Below, piece after piece: positions 45,543 through 56,968 of a DNA stretch of 64,000 nucleotides. Source of the DNA: Amphichorda felina (Eukaryota; Ascomycota; Sordariomycetes; Hypocreales; Bionectriaceae). The notes below the pieces were generated by a model. That model had not been told where the DNA came from and did not search any database. It saw only the letters and a program-made list of their open reading frames with translations. The stretch spans positions 62,001 to 126,000 of the forward strand of contig JAEMHR010000056.1 in NCBI GenBank assembly GCA_016490725.1. Reading direction: 5' to 3'. Within the stretch, counting starts at the first letter, position 1. Each line of letters opens with the position of its first letter. The position numbers were made by a program, and so were the translations under genes.

Positions 45543-47188
45543 TTACGCTATCAAAGCATCAATGCGTGCCAGCGTTGCGTCGAGAACCCCTTGGACTAAC
45601 TCCCGACTGGCAACACCTTCCTCCCATCCCGCTGCCACAGTGGTGTCGCCGCCCTTGACACCCGCCACGTTGAATATGGGGCCCCGGCTGCCCAGATGCC
45701 CGTTGGTTGGCGCCGCCGAGAAGACCAGGTCGACCACGCGCCAGCAACCCGATTCATGACCTTCAATTTCGCCCTGTCTCGGCAAGAAACTCCCCGTGTT
45801 GGACACAAGGAACGTCGGCCGCAACACGAGGCCAAGCATGGGCAGTACATTTGTCACGAAGTAGTCCAGGTCTGGCCCTGAAGCCTGGTGGGTCTGCAGA
45901 ACTCTGCAGGAGGACTCCATCGTATCCTCAATCCATTTCTTGTTCGATCTTGCAAGCTCCCATATCCCGGGGCCATCCAGCGATGTGCTCTCCGTCTTGT
46001 CCCCCAACTTGTCTAGACCACCGCTCTTCTTGACAAGGCGTCGATACTTTTGCACCCGTTCGATCCGACCCATACCTCCTGCCCGGTTTCCGATCGTGTC
46101 CAACTCACGCTCTAGTAGAGACGAGGGGAGTTGCCGCCGGATATCGGTGGAGATTCGAGAGGCCCCGTATGTCGCCTCGGGGTAGAAGTCGTTGACCAGC
46201 GTAAGCATGATCATGACGTTGAGCAGCGGAGTGAAAGTGGTTCCGTTGGCTCGACACGCAGCGAGGACCTTCTTCATCTTTGGCGCGGGGATGCGGCCCA
46301 GGACGATCCTGGACACTATTCTTTGTGACTCGTCCGCTACACCTGTCACCGATGCGAGGTGCGGCTTCGCATCCGGGAGGTCGCTGAACACAAAACGGCT
46401 GCCAAAAAAGAGCTGGACAACCCAGAAGACAAACACGGCCCAGAGCGCCAACAACATGGATGGGGCCCAAGGCTTACCGAGCTCCCTAGCCTTGGCCCCT
46501 ACTTCAAATACACTTGGGGAAATTTTGGACGTCGACGGATCAGCGTGGACAACCCAAGGCGACGAAGCTCCCGATGAACCTTGTGTATCTGGTTCGGCTG
46601 AGGAAGTCATAGAGTTGAGGGCCTCAAGGAATTCCCGATGGAAGATGGACCCAGAGGTGCCATCGGCCACCAAATGGTGGTAGACGAAAACCACCGTACC
46701 CTGGCCCACAACGACTAGTTTGAACCATGGACGGTCCGGTTTGAGGAATTCCCATTCGTTATGAAGTCGCTCCAAGATCTGAGCAGTGATGCCCGAGTGG
46801 GTCGCATCGTCCACAAACTCGACGCAAGACTCCAGGTCTATGCTATGCAGCATAGCGATGCTCAGGTTGAGGTTTCCCTTCTTCACGGCCGGGGTAGGTA
46901 CACCGATGATGCGCAGCTGCGGGTGTGCCTCAACGACAGCCCGGAGCGCATTCAGGACCACGGGCTTGGAGAGCCGGCGGCTAGTGTCGATGTTGACATA
47001 CTGAGCGGCCACAGCAATATTGGACTGTATGCCAAGCCGGTGATATGTATACCACATCCGCTCATAGTAGTCTACGACTCCACGGTTAGCACGCAGACCC
47101 CACAGTGTATGTGCTTGATATTGTGCTACATAACTGGACGAGACGTACTAGAATCGCGGACAATGGTATAGTCCGAAAGCTTGCCCAT
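45543..47188 (-). CDS. Alcohol acetyltransferase-like (AATase/condensation-domain superfamily)
   Basis: Two exons, 47188-47149 and 47071-45543, encode 522 residues. The intron is GTACGT...CGTAG with a gctaac branch site, giving TIVRDSNYYERMWYTYHRLG in frame. The acyltransferase motif HHxxxDG is present as VYHHLVADGTSG at about residues 140-150. A hydrophobic stretch APSMLLALWAVFVFWVVQLFFG (about 213-235) resembles the membrane-associating segment of Atf-type proteins. The C-terminal half has DIRRQLP and LVSNTGSF, the second channel motifs of the family. Such enzymes transfer acetyl or longer acyl groups from CoA to alcohols, giving esters, or act on secondary-metabolite hydroxyls. The start is uncertain: an in-frame Met at 47317 would add 43 residues. 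It is co-oriented with the PLP enzyme upstream. Confidence 0.82.
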
Positions 47189-48145
47189 TTTGTTCCCCAG
47201 GTTTGTAATCTGTTGACTGTTGTGATGTGTGCGGAATGCGTCGGGAACGAACCTGGGGGAGCAGACGAGCTGATAAAGAGTCGAGAAACGATGGATAATA
47301 GTACTAATCCAGGTCATCCCGCTGCTTCGGCCTCAAATCAGGGGTGACAAACCCTTCCCAATTATGGCAGGATCAGCTTCATGGCAGGAAGTTCGAACTG
47401 TACTTGTGCTCCGTGCTCGTAAGCCTCGCCCTGATCTCCCTAGTCCTTGGCAAACCTTCTGGATGACCGTTGTTTGCACCTATTGGAACCTGTACCTTAG
47501 ACCCCGGTTCACTAAGCTGACACGCCTCATATCAGAGAGGCGTTCTTGGCTCCATGTTTCTATATTATTGGCAGGTTGCTGGTGGATGGCGATACCACAT
47601 TGAATCCGTGATAATGGTACGAAAGTACCATTATAGGGAGCACTCCAACTCCAACATATCCTCACATGTTTCAGATTTGCAGGCGGAATTGATTATATAT
47701 ACCAACTCCCAGAACAACTCCACAGCTTCCAGTCATGGACCATGGGAGGACGGAAAAGTAACGGGTGGGCGCTAAAATCTCACATCTGGCCTCCAGCTAC
47801 GGATGCTGGGAACACTGTCATGCAGCCAGTACTCGTAGTGTATGCACAACAGTTGTCACATTATCAGAATAGGTAAGCTTCCCAAATAGCCGCTCAAATC
47901 TATTTCTGGATGCGCCACTTTCACAGTTCTGCGTAATACGCTCCAGCCTTGAAATGCCCTCTGCCTAGTTTCGATTCAGCTGTCAAGGGATTCCAAGCCC
48001 ACATGAGGGGGACTCATGTACGAGAGAAGCCACATAATAATACCAAAGTGACCAAATGCTTGCGTACGAGCCCAGTAATAAGTTCTCTGCGACGGAACGA
48101 ACTGTAATATTATGGCGTTCAACCATCATGTCGGGCCCCGGGCAG
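47189..48145. other. Intergenic region between PLP enzyme and acetyltransferase genes
   Basis: About 950 bp. It holds the promoter of the acetyltransferase gene and the 3' UTR of the PLP enzyme. No gene recognised; one TACTCGTA word occurs at about 47829. Confidence 0.5.
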
Positions 48146-49640
48146 TTAAGATATCGCTGATTTGATCCTGCCCAATTGTCAGTCGGCTTACCAATCTCGT
48201 GCCTTGGATGTGCTTACCTCTGGAGCCCCTCTGTCACGGTCCTCGGATCCTGTGTGTATACCAGGCGAAACCACCCAGGCTCGAGTGAATGCTCCTCTTT
48301 TGGGTGCAAAAAGACACCGGCCTTCTCCAGCTTTGTTGCCAGGGCATACTCAGGAAAATGGTCCTTTTCCGAAAGATACGGGGACAGGTCAATCCAAAGA
48401 AAGAAGCCCGCGTTGCTTCCCGGTAGGTACTTGATACCGATCCCGCCCAGTCCCGCAGTGGCGTGCTTGTAGGCTGCCGCTAGTTTTGCTCGACTCCCGT
48501 CAATGAACAAGCGGCACCAGTCTCTGTCTCGGAGCATGGCGCTCCCAATCGCCAGGCTTGGACCCGAGGCGCTCTGGAAGCGAGACACGCTGTCGACGGC
48601 TTGCAAGATGGATGGACTCCTGGTAACGATGGCTCCTACACGAAGCCCTGCCGCGCCAAAATCCTTGCTGAGACCGTACGTAACGTGGAGAAGGCGTAGG
48701 TCAATATGTTTCTCGACATCAATAGACAGGATCGACGTGAACGGCATCGCACCAGGCTCACCCGAGTCAAAGACGGAGCAGGCATAGATTTCGTCGCAGA
48801 TGAGGTGCAATCTGTGCTTCTGGCAGAAATCGAGGATGGCCGTAAGTGTGCTACGTGGATAGCATCTCCCTAATTTGTGGGTTAGTTTGACGAGTGGCTG
48901 CAGCGGGTATGGACTGGAATACCAAGAGGGTTATGGGGGTTCACGATGAAAAGGGCCTTGACATGAACCTTCCGAGCCTTGCAACTCTGGAGGACCTCCT
49001 CGAACCTTTCCACGACAGTCTCATCAAAGCAGTCTTCAGCGTGGGTGTCGGCGTATTCCACCCTGACGCCCGCCTTGTTGAAGAAGTCCAGCTCGAAGCG
49101 CCCATAGACGGGTCGGCTTGTGAGGAAGGCTTCTCCAGAGTTGGCGAGGGCCCAGGCAAGCGTATCATGCATGGCAGTTGCGGAGGCCGATATGCGTATT
49201 TGGGCCTCGGTAATGGGTGTGTGAGGGCTGAGAAATTCGTTGAGGTGCTCGGCCAGAGCGCTGGGGAAGTCATGACCGCCGGAGGAGCTACCACGATAAA
49301 GGAAGTCTGTGTCGCTGATTTTGTACTGTTGTTGGAGGTGGAGATGAACTTGCCCCCTTCTTAAGAGTCTGGGTAAGGCGACTCGCTGCTCACCTTGTTC
49401 CTGGCAAAGTCTACCAGATCTGGTGTGACGAGGCTCTGCGAATAGTCAGCACATGGCATTCGTAGACTAGCTGACTGCCATTATACGGGGGGTAGCTCTC
49501 ACATTCTCGGCGGTACCAAAAGAAATCAGACCGTCGGTATTGTTGTCAGGGTCGTAGGTCGCTTTAGGAGCGAACCTCCATGGCCGGTTGAGGCTAGCGA
49601 CGGTAGTGCCGCCTCTCAGAGACAATAACGGATCCAACAT
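48146..49640 (-). CDS. ACC synthase-like class I/II aminotransferase (PLP enzyme)
   Basis: Five exons on the minus strand: 49640-49503, 49435-49394, 49325-48923, 48869-48218 and 48167-48146, encoding 418 residues. The last intron is 50 nt (GTAAGC...GGCAG with a ctgac branch) and joins GLQR to a 7-residue tail IKSAIS after R; without it the frame stops two bases into the donor. The fold-type I PLP signature is complete: NPHNPLG (189-195) with the cofactor-contacting Asn, CDEIYA with Asp220 and Tyr223, and the Schiff-base lysine K263 in YGLSKDFGAAGLRVG. The sequence SKDFG...GLRVG and NPHNPLGRCY resemble 1-aminocyclopropane-1-carboxylate synthase and fungal relatives, many of which are aminotransferases or C-S lyases in secondary metabolism. 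True ACC synthase activity is not implied. Confidence 0.88.
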
Positions 49641-50736
49641 GATTAACTATACATGCCCCGTAATAGTCACTACTACTTCAGATATGCTGAACTGACGAAG
49701 ATAAGATACCAGGCAGGCAGTTGACAGGAAGTACTACTGGTAGGTAATTGATGACGGAAAGTTTGGTGCAGGCAGGTGTGGGAGCTCTGGCAACAATGGG
49801 TCCTTTTCTGCGGGGTATCATTACTGATCACTGAGATGTGACGATCTCACTCGCCAATTTCACCCACGTTCTGAAACTAATGTCTCTTTCATCGCTTGAA
49901 TCATGACTCAGATCAGTTAAATAATGGTAGTTTAGTTTGTCATACTCATATGCCCTGTTGTTAATGAAACGTGTACGAGTGACGGTTATGATGGGTTCTG
50001 TCCTTCATTAACTCCCCGAGGGGTGATGCAACATCTTGAGCTCAAGTCTCAGCTACCTGAATATTCTCAGAAGATTCCATTTAAGAAAAGATATTCTTAG
50101 TTTCAGGTGCTTAGAATAATGTTTTTTCCCTAGTTTCTGGGCGAAGAGACTTAGTAAATAGTATCTTGTGTTCTCTCGCAGTTGAACAGAATGCGTCGAG
50201 TTCTAAGCTAAAGGGGGCCCTGGCCGGAAATGCATACCATTATATCTCGTGTTTTCAGAAGCTCTTGGAAGATCATTATAGCAGATGGCAGAAGCCAGAG
50301 TGTCTGGTGGCCGTAGGTATTATTCAGTGCTAGACTCCCCGACCGCCTTTGGATAGTGGCAGCCGCCAACAGCTGCCTGGCACCTGCCTGCTCTTCCATC
50401 TCGTCGTGTCGCTGAAAAGGGGACGAGCCGATAACGGACTACCGTGGCGCGTCGTAACGCGTGGTGAGCAAAATCTTTTCGTGACTCCGATGTTTTTCTC
50501 TTTACGTCCCTCCTTCATCCTCACCCTCTCAACCCCTTCCTTCATCTCTATCCTCCGCCTCTACCCCCTACACAGCCGTGATTCTAGAATTGGATGCTTA
50601 AACCCCGTTGGGAAGTTATATACAACGCCTTTCAGCATCTTATTTGTTCCCACTATCTCTTATATCCCTATTCTGGTCGCGGAGCGATCCTACTCAGCTT
50701 CGGCCCCAGGAGAAAGCATCGTGTAGCCAGCCAACC
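49641..50736. promoter_or_regulatory. Divergent promoter region, PLP enzyme / rec8
   Basis: About 1.1 kb between divergent start codons. The half next to rec8 is pyrimidine rich (50490-50580). No gene is seen. It should contain the meiosis-regulated promoter of rec8. Confidence 0.5.
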
Positions 50737-52971
50737 ATGTTCTACAGCCACGAGAGTATGCTGCATATCCCTCCACGCAGATTTTATGGTACTTTATGCT
50801 GAAGAATACTGCAGTTCTGACAAACAGCCAGCATGGTGTGGCCACCGTCTGGTGTGTGCTCCCTTTGTTCTTGGTTCTAGCCGTATCCCCAGCAAGGGGC
50901 GTTGCTAACTTTGACAACAGGCTAGTGGCCACTGTTGGTAAAGGAACGCAGCGCAAGCTAAGCAGAAAGACCATTCAGGAGGTCAATGTCCCCAAGGCAT
51001 GCGAAACCATCATCGACCCCGGTGCCCCCCTCGCCTTGCGTCTGCAGGGCAATCTCCTCTATGGCGTCTCTCGAGTCTTCTCCCAGCAGTGCGGATATGT
51101 CCTCAATGATGCTGAGAGGACCCAGGCCGAGATGATTTCGTATTTCCGCTCCATGCACCAGAGCGAGATTGATACCCAGGCTGGGAAGACAAAGTACGTT
51201 GTTTTTGTTGGCTTTGTTTCCAACACTCTGCATATTGACTAACTCTGAACAAAGGAAACACAACATCACCCTCCAAGATGACCCAAGCTTCGATCCAACT
51301 AGTATCATACCTCGTCTTGACCTACTAAAACTTGACTGGGACTTAGATCTAGCCTTCCAGAGTCAGTCATCTAGCCAAAACGTGTCACAGCTCACGCCCT
51401 TGGCCAGCCAACGGAGCTCTTCGTCTGTTCGACCACCTTCACATTTCAGTATCAACCTTCCCGATTCTTCACACTCCGCGGCAAGTTATCGCCTTCCCTT
51501 TGATTTAGGCCATTGTAGTCCATCTTTGGCTAAACCGCCACACCAACCCAGTGCACTGGACCAGTATCGCCCATTTCTTGACGACGAAGTCGGTCTGAGC
51601 GGAGTCGGCCTCGAGATTGACGAAGACGGAAACTTCATCGGGATTCTTGACGAACAGCCCGAATTGCCCCCCCTTCCTGGCGCCATGAATGGCGAGTACG
51701 AGGCTCAGCTCTTTCAAGAGCAGTTTCTCGAAGCCAGCGAACAGCCACCGCATCTTCCTGAGCAAGACGGGGGGCGTGGGGTGGCCACCAAAGGAGAGCA
51801 GGCACTTCCAGATGCTAAGGTCTTCCCTTCTGGTGCCGGCCCTAGGCAGTCCAGCTCCTCCGCATCTTCAACACCATGCCTCGAAACTTCCGAAACTGAG
51901 CACGCAGTCACTCCCGTCAAACGCCGAGGTCGCCCAAAGCGGCACCAAATGATGTTTGACCAAAACGATCGCATTTCTCGGGAAGAGTTTCGTAGTTGGT
52001 CACAGAACTATGTCGCCAACATGGAAAGACTCCGCCATCGTCCCAAACTCATCTCAGTTGCCCAGGCCAAGAAAAATGCCCTAGCGTTTCTCTATGGCAA
52101 CGGCATTGCCAACGTGGGAGCACTGGTCACTGAGGACATCGGTGGACTGACCCATCCATTAGCAGAGGACTTTGCAGGGGGCGTCCTTCGGGCTCGCCTG
52201 CATGGGCGACAGGTGGGCGACAGCGAGCAAGATTCAACCTCCAAGCGTGGACGTCGCCGCGGACGCTCTGAGGCGTTTGCTGAGGACTAGAAGAACCAGC
52301 GCAATGTCAGAGCACGCTTTGACGGAGAGGGTGAAGTGGCCCGCCACCATGAAGACGATAGCGGGCAGGGTTTTCTTGACGACGACTCTGGTCTCGAGGT
52401 GGGCATGAATGCACCTGGAGCCATAGATGACCGCCAATCGTCTACCATGATGCCTTGGACCCATGCCAACTCCATTGTTCCAGGCTCCTCCGTTCGTGGT
52501 AGTGCTCAAAAAGCCTCGGTCAAGGCAGCACCCAGTCCCCTCTTTGGCCATGGCAGCGTCGTCCATTCCATTGAGCGTCGTAGCGAGGCAGAATTTAGCT
52601 CTGACGGCATCGGTGGGCAAATCCCATTCATGGACTCTGATCCCATGGACGGTCTCGAGTTTGGTGTTGGGGCTCAGGCGTCTGGTACAGGACTTGACGT
52701 GTCCAGCCAGCAGTTCCTCAACTACGCCCTGGATCAGGCTGGGAAGTCCTCCAATGGAACCGATACGCATCGACGCCGCTGGATCGAGTTTGAGCAGCTT
52801 GCGAACCCAGGTATCCACGACAAGCAAGTTGCAGCACAGGCATTCCTTCATGTCCTTTCTCTTGCAACTATGAACGCCGTCACAGTTCATCAAGATGGCG
52901 CGGAGTCTCTGAAGCCTTTTGGAGCTATTCACATTGGGATTCGCACATCAGTCGCTGGGGATACCAACTAA
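50737..52971 (+). CDS. rec8: Meiotic cohesin kleisin subunit Rec8
   Basis: Exons 50737-50755, 50815-50851, 50921-51193, 51255-52212 and 52291-52971 would encode 655 residues. The first three joins give MFYSHEILTNSQHGVATVW followed by LVATVGKG, the canonical Rad21/Rec8 N terminus that binds Smc3. VNVPKACETIIDPGAPLALR and GNLLYGVSRVFSQQCGYVL follow; the CETI and N-terminal variant residues favour Rec8 over mitotic Rad21. The middle region is disordered. The C-terminal winged helix that binds Smc1 is ANPGIHDKQVAAQAFLHVLSLATMNAV...FGAIHIGI. An in-frame TAG lies at 52288-52290; reading frame is the same on both sides. A 78-nt GT-AG intron (52213-52290) ending on that TAG would remove it; its donor GTGGGC is weak. 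Alternatives are a point-mutated allele, or a truncated 454-residue product. Rec8 holds sister chromatids together in meiosis. Confidence 0.82.
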
Positions 52972-53719
52972 TGAAGCATGCATTCTTATCCTCAATGAGA
53001 GCTCAGAAGGTAAAAATCCATTATCTCAACAAAGCTCCTGCTCGGCGTTCTAATCAAAGTGAAACGCCAACATCTTTGGCATTTTCGGTTTATGGTGTCT
53101 GTACATGCAATTTTGATCATTTCAGGAGTTCAGGTTTCACAACGGGATATTCAAGGAAGTGAAGAATGGAGAGGGTAGATGGAAACAGTATATTCTGATT
53201 TTCAATGGGGTTCGCATGGGGACTATTTTGAGGCGTACACTCGCATCATGGATTTGCTACATGGGTATCAAGGTATTATGGATCACGGAGAGAGCTAGCC
53301 CTGGAGCAATAATGTCTGTCGCAGCTCCACGACGAGCTGATGGGATGGTCTGCCTCTAGCACAATTCTAATCAAAGAGTACAAACTGAATTACTCATAGC
53401 ATCCTTTGCCAGCCATTGGATGTAATCCGCAAGGAAGCCCAGTATGCACGGGGTAAAGCGGTACTCATGAAAGCAAGGTCTACGTACGTACCTAGGCAGT
53501 GATGAGTGGGAGTGATAGATGCCTGCCTGCTCAAGTGGTTGGCGACGAGGCAACGTCAAATTGTAAACAGGGGCTGTCAAAGAATCCCGCATTGACTCGA
53601 GGCCATCTCGGCGCCTACCACAGCAGAGCATCGCTGTCTTGCCAAGCCCGGATGGTTTCTTGCAATACGAAGAATGGAAGCTTAATCAGATAAAGGTGTT
53701 CATTAGATATCTCTGCTAA
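52972..53719. other. Convergent intergenic region
   Basis: About 750 bp between the 3' ends of rec8 (+) and the Rab escort protein gene (-). AT-richer than its surroundings; no gene recognised. Confidence 0.55.
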
Positions 53720-55496
53720 CTAGTCGTAACGATCATCATCGGCAGCCCCCTCTCGGTCATCAAACTTCATATACTCAGTGCCCTCGGCAGACTCGTCGCC
53801 TTTCGTCACGATCTCCCAAGCTTTCCGTACTCGATCCATGACAGAATCATTGAATGCAAGATCCACAGGTAGCGATGGGAGGCCGACTACGGGGCCATTA
53901 ACATCCACAGAGGCCAACCCACCCCGCTGCTCGTAGTGCAGCTTGTAAAGGTATGTGGCATCCCCGACGTCGCCGGCCACGGCAGCGAGAAGCGACGACA
54001 GAGCCTTCTCCAGATGTCCTCGTGAGCTGGACGTGGAGATTGTGCTCAGGTAGACAACGCCTAGAGATAAAGCGTCAGTGAATGCCGCTACCAAGATGGT
54101 CCAAGGAATGAAGTGTTTGTGGTGCGTATCAGGTTGTAAATTTCATCGTCATTATGATTCAGACAATGTAGATAAGTTTTTAAAAAAAAATCATCATGAA
54201 AAGGGCTGAAGAACGAACAAGGGAAAATAGAACTTACATTGTCCATTAGGGCACTCCCCTGTGTCGCTTGAGTGTAGCATCGCATAGATGGGAAATTCGG
54301 AATCCTCGCCATCATCGGTCGTCACGCACCCGGTCGGGAACGCGACAACAGAGACGGCAGGAGTTGGAGCTCCTTCAACGGTGGCCTCAAATGTCGAGGA
54401 CAAATCGCTGTTGACAATGGCAGTCAGTCTGCTCAACGAGGTGACCCCGGCAGTCGGATTTGATGAGTCCTGGACCAAGGCCTTTGCTTTGACCGAAACA
54501 TCATTCGAGAGTAAGATAGCCAGCGGGAGCTCGAGATCTTCGATGCTCTCTTCGGCCACCTGCATATCTTGAATGCCGGTCCCCAGCATATACACCGCGC
54601 CACCCACCGCGCCTGCCCGACAACCCACTTGGGCGATTTCAGACAGGCCACCCCATTTGGGATAGACGGCAGCGAAGCCAGGCCCGAACAGCCCCATGGA
54701 CGTCATATGGCGGTTGATAGCAGCCAAGCCCGCGCCAACCGATATGGCCCCGTCGAGGCTGAGCGTCAAAGTGATGACATAGGCCCGCAAGCGCTCGTCG
54801 AGTTTGAACTCGGAGGCGAGAAAGTCCACCAGCGGCTCATCCCTTCGAGAGCTCCACAAGTCCGTGTTTGACTCCGCATCATAGGCGAGGACAAACTTGA
54901 GGAACTTCATCAGCGAGCGCTTCGACCGTGCCGGTATGACCGTGTTGGAGAAGACATCCTCGCGAGTTGACGGTATGCGACTCAACAACGGCTTGGAGCC
55001 AGCCGGCTCGGGGGGCTGGAAGATGTAGAAGGAGCCGACGGCGAGGAACTCGACCTGCCGAAAGGCCTTAGAGGAGACGAGCTGCGAGAGGAGCTCCGAC
55101 TTGGTGTGTATCAGCTGGGGCGCCAGAGCGATGCTGTACGCCCGGGGGAACGACAAGCCCTCCTCGGCCCTTATCACCTCAGCGGCCGCGAAGACAGCAT
55201 CCGAGTCGGCAGACCGGTGCTTCTCCGCCCACTCGTCAGCCTCCTGCAGGCTGAGAGCAGCCTCAGCGGCGCCATAGAACTCGTTGGGATCGACGTGGAG
55301 CACATTCTTGCCGGATCGCGAGAGGGCTCTTCAGGGCGCAGAGGCAAGGCTGAGGTCAGTCAGATCTCGACACATTTTTGGGGAGCAGTCCTCCTGTAGC
55401 CGATGGAATCCGAGAAGCTTACAGGGCGATAAGGGATTGTTGGAGCCCAGTGCCGCTGATCACTACATCCCACTTTGTCTCTGAGAGGGATTCCAT
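53720..55496 (-). CDS. Rab escort protein (Mrs6 / REP homologue)
   Basis: Three minus-strand exons, 55496-55423, 55328-54238 and 54060-53720, encode 501 residues. The first join (donor GTAAGC, acceptor TGAAG) gives SLIALALSRSGKNVLHVDP in frame; the second gives CPNGQCVVYLST. The N terminus WDVVISGTGLQQSLIALALSRSGKNV is the dinucleotide-fold-like motif of the GDI/REP superfamily, followed by DPNEFYGAAEA. GSFYIFQPP, RSKRSLMKFLKFVL and LTLSLDGAISVGAGLAAINRHMTSMG (the Rab-binding and domain II region) are typical of Mrs6, as is GGLSEIAQVGCRAGAVGGAVYMLG. REP presents newly made Rab GTPases to geranylgeranyl transferase II and delivers them to membranes. The acidic C-terminal tail (FDDREGAADDDRYD) is fungal in style. 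Confidence is high for the superfamily; REP is preferred over GDI because GDI begins DEEYDVIVLGTGLTE. Confidence 0.92.
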
Positions 55497-55954
55497 GGTG
55501 AGTGTGCGTGTTGGGGAGGGGAGAGAGAATGAGGGAAAGTTGCTCGGTGGTTGGAGAATTTCAGAGGAAGACGTGTTTGGGTGGGAAGCCCCACAGGAGG
55601 TGGGCGACGCGAGGCACCCAGGTGGTCTGTGCGCCACCAGGTATTACCCACTGAAAGCTGGAGCTCGAGGAAATTTTGCTGCTTTTTTTTTTTCCTTCAT
55701 CAAAACATCCGCTCATTCTTTCACGCCGTGCTCGAAGGCGTCCCGCAAGGGATGACTATGGCACTGTGAGATTGAAACGAGCGGTAGATGAAGTTCGTCT
55801 GCCGGTATCTACTGCCCTAGATATAACGTCTGAAAGGGTGGCTCGAATGGTTGACACATTTCGCCTTGCTACTTAGTATTATTTTACCCAATTGCCTAGT
55901 TGCACGTAGAATCATGACACGAGAAGAATTGTTCATGGGTATCATTAACTATGT
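55497..55954. other. Intergenic between rrp43 and Rab escort protein genes
   Basis: About 460 bp holding the promoter of the Rab escort protein gene and the 3' UTR of rrp43. A 10-12 nt T tract lies near 55684-55693. Confidence 0.5.
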
Positions 55955-56968
55955 CTAACCATTGATCGCCGTCACAAATCCCTTCCACCGCTGGCTTGTC
56001 CACTGTAGAAACTCCTTTGATGTGAGCATTTTGGGGGTCAGGTTCAACCCACCATGCTTCGAGATGGACAGAATTTTCGTCCGTCCACCCGTGCAGTCGA
56101 CGACGACAGTCAGGCTCTCATCGCACAGAGACTCCTCGAGTGAATCTGGGTCCACCAGAAGCCAGTATCTTCCCTCCGTCGGACGATCTGTCTCCTTGCC
56201 TGTGAAGACGACAGCCGTGCATGCAATGGGGCTCCCCGAAAGGGTGAGCGGCTTGGGCCCTTGCCTCGAGCACACAACCAGCTCTCTGTCCGGATCGAAG
56301 CGCGCCTGGGGTATCTTTGTATCCCGCAGCGCAGCCAGAGTGGCCGCCCAGGCGGCGTCGAATGGGTTCCCGTCAAAGGAAATGAAGAAGAGATCGATGT
56401 AGAGGACCCAGTACGCAACCACTTCTTTCTGGTCCGCGTCGGACTTGTCTTGCTCGTCATCTTCCTCCATAGCACCTGCATCTGCCTCCAGCTTCTCATC
56501 TAGCCGGGTGTGCCATATCCGCAAGTCATCGGGGTTGATGAGCTTGGAGCTGTGAAGAAGCGAGAATATCCTCGTGCTCAAGGTCTGAGCAAGAGTCGTG
56601 GGCGGGCCGCCAGGAAGGAACTGGGGAGCAGAGCCTGTGGCCAGCTCGATGTTGGGCACCAAGAGATCGTAGTCCCTGAGTTCTGTCTCGGTATTGGAGG
56701 AACGGTAGTTGGGGATGTTGGAGGTCAGGATGGTCTCAGCACGGACGCCGCAGATGACAGTTGTATCACCCATGCGGACCAGAGAGCTTCCGTTCGCATG
56801 CGACAGACTGGAGAGGTTGACGGTCGGGGAGCGGACCTCATTGGGGGCGCGGCCATTGCTTCGTGCTGGGGGAATATCGTCTTCGGAGGGGTCGAGATTG
56901 GCGAGAAGGTACGGGTGGGGGGAGAGCTTCGCAAAGCTAGCCCTGGACAGGCCTACATCAGGTGCCAT
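55955..56968 (-). CDS. rrp43: Exosome core subunit Rrp43 (RNase PH-like, EXOSC8 family)
   Basis: A single exon of 337 residues. RNase PH domain 1 begins with FAKLSPHPYLLANLDP, then SSLSHANGSSLVRMGDTTVICGVRAE, the strand-turn-strand signature of exosome ring subunits; GTTGVRAE-type residues are followed by VPNIELATG. A charged insert with EEDDEQDKSDADQ (about 170-183) precedes YWVLYIDLFFISFDGNPFDAAWAATLAAL, which matches Rrp43/Rrp42 subunits. Domain 2 includes CTAVVFTG and the C-terminal ISKHGGLNLTPKML. Eukaryotic ring subunits lack phosphorolytic activity; Rrp43 is structural within the nuclear and cytoplasmic 3'-5' RNA exosome. Rrp43 is preferred over Rrp42 and Rrp45 on the N-terminal pattern, but this was not tested by a search. 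It is divergent from the ferric-reductase-like gene. Confidence 0.88.
   Translation of the reverse strand: MAPDVGLSRASFAKLSPHPYLLANLDPSEDDIPPARSNGRAPNEVRSPTVNLSSLSHANGSSLVRMGDTTVICGVRAETILTSNIPNYRSSNTETELRDYDLLVPNIELATGSAPQFLPGGPPTTLAQTLSTRIFSLLHSSKLINPDDLRIWHTRLDEKLEADAGAMEEDDEQDKSDADQKEVVAYWVLYIDLFFISFDGNPFDAAWAATLAALRDTKIPQARFDPDRELVVCSRQGPKPLTLSGSPIACTAVVFTGKETDRPTEGRYWLLVDPDSLEESLCDESLTVVVDCTGGRTKILSISKHGGLNLTPKMLTSKEFLQWTSQRWKGFVTAING

Noticed and set aside
45267..45759. Plus-strand frames before and over the acetyltransferase 3' end
   Set aside because: They overlap antisense to the enzyme's conserved C terminus and have no motif of their own.
50355..50375. GC-rich AGCCGCCAA element upstream of rec8 resembling the yeast URS1 core
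   Set aside because: It is one mismatch from the core, a match expected by chance in GC-rich DNA, and the Ume6 system is not known to me to act this way in Sordariomycetes.
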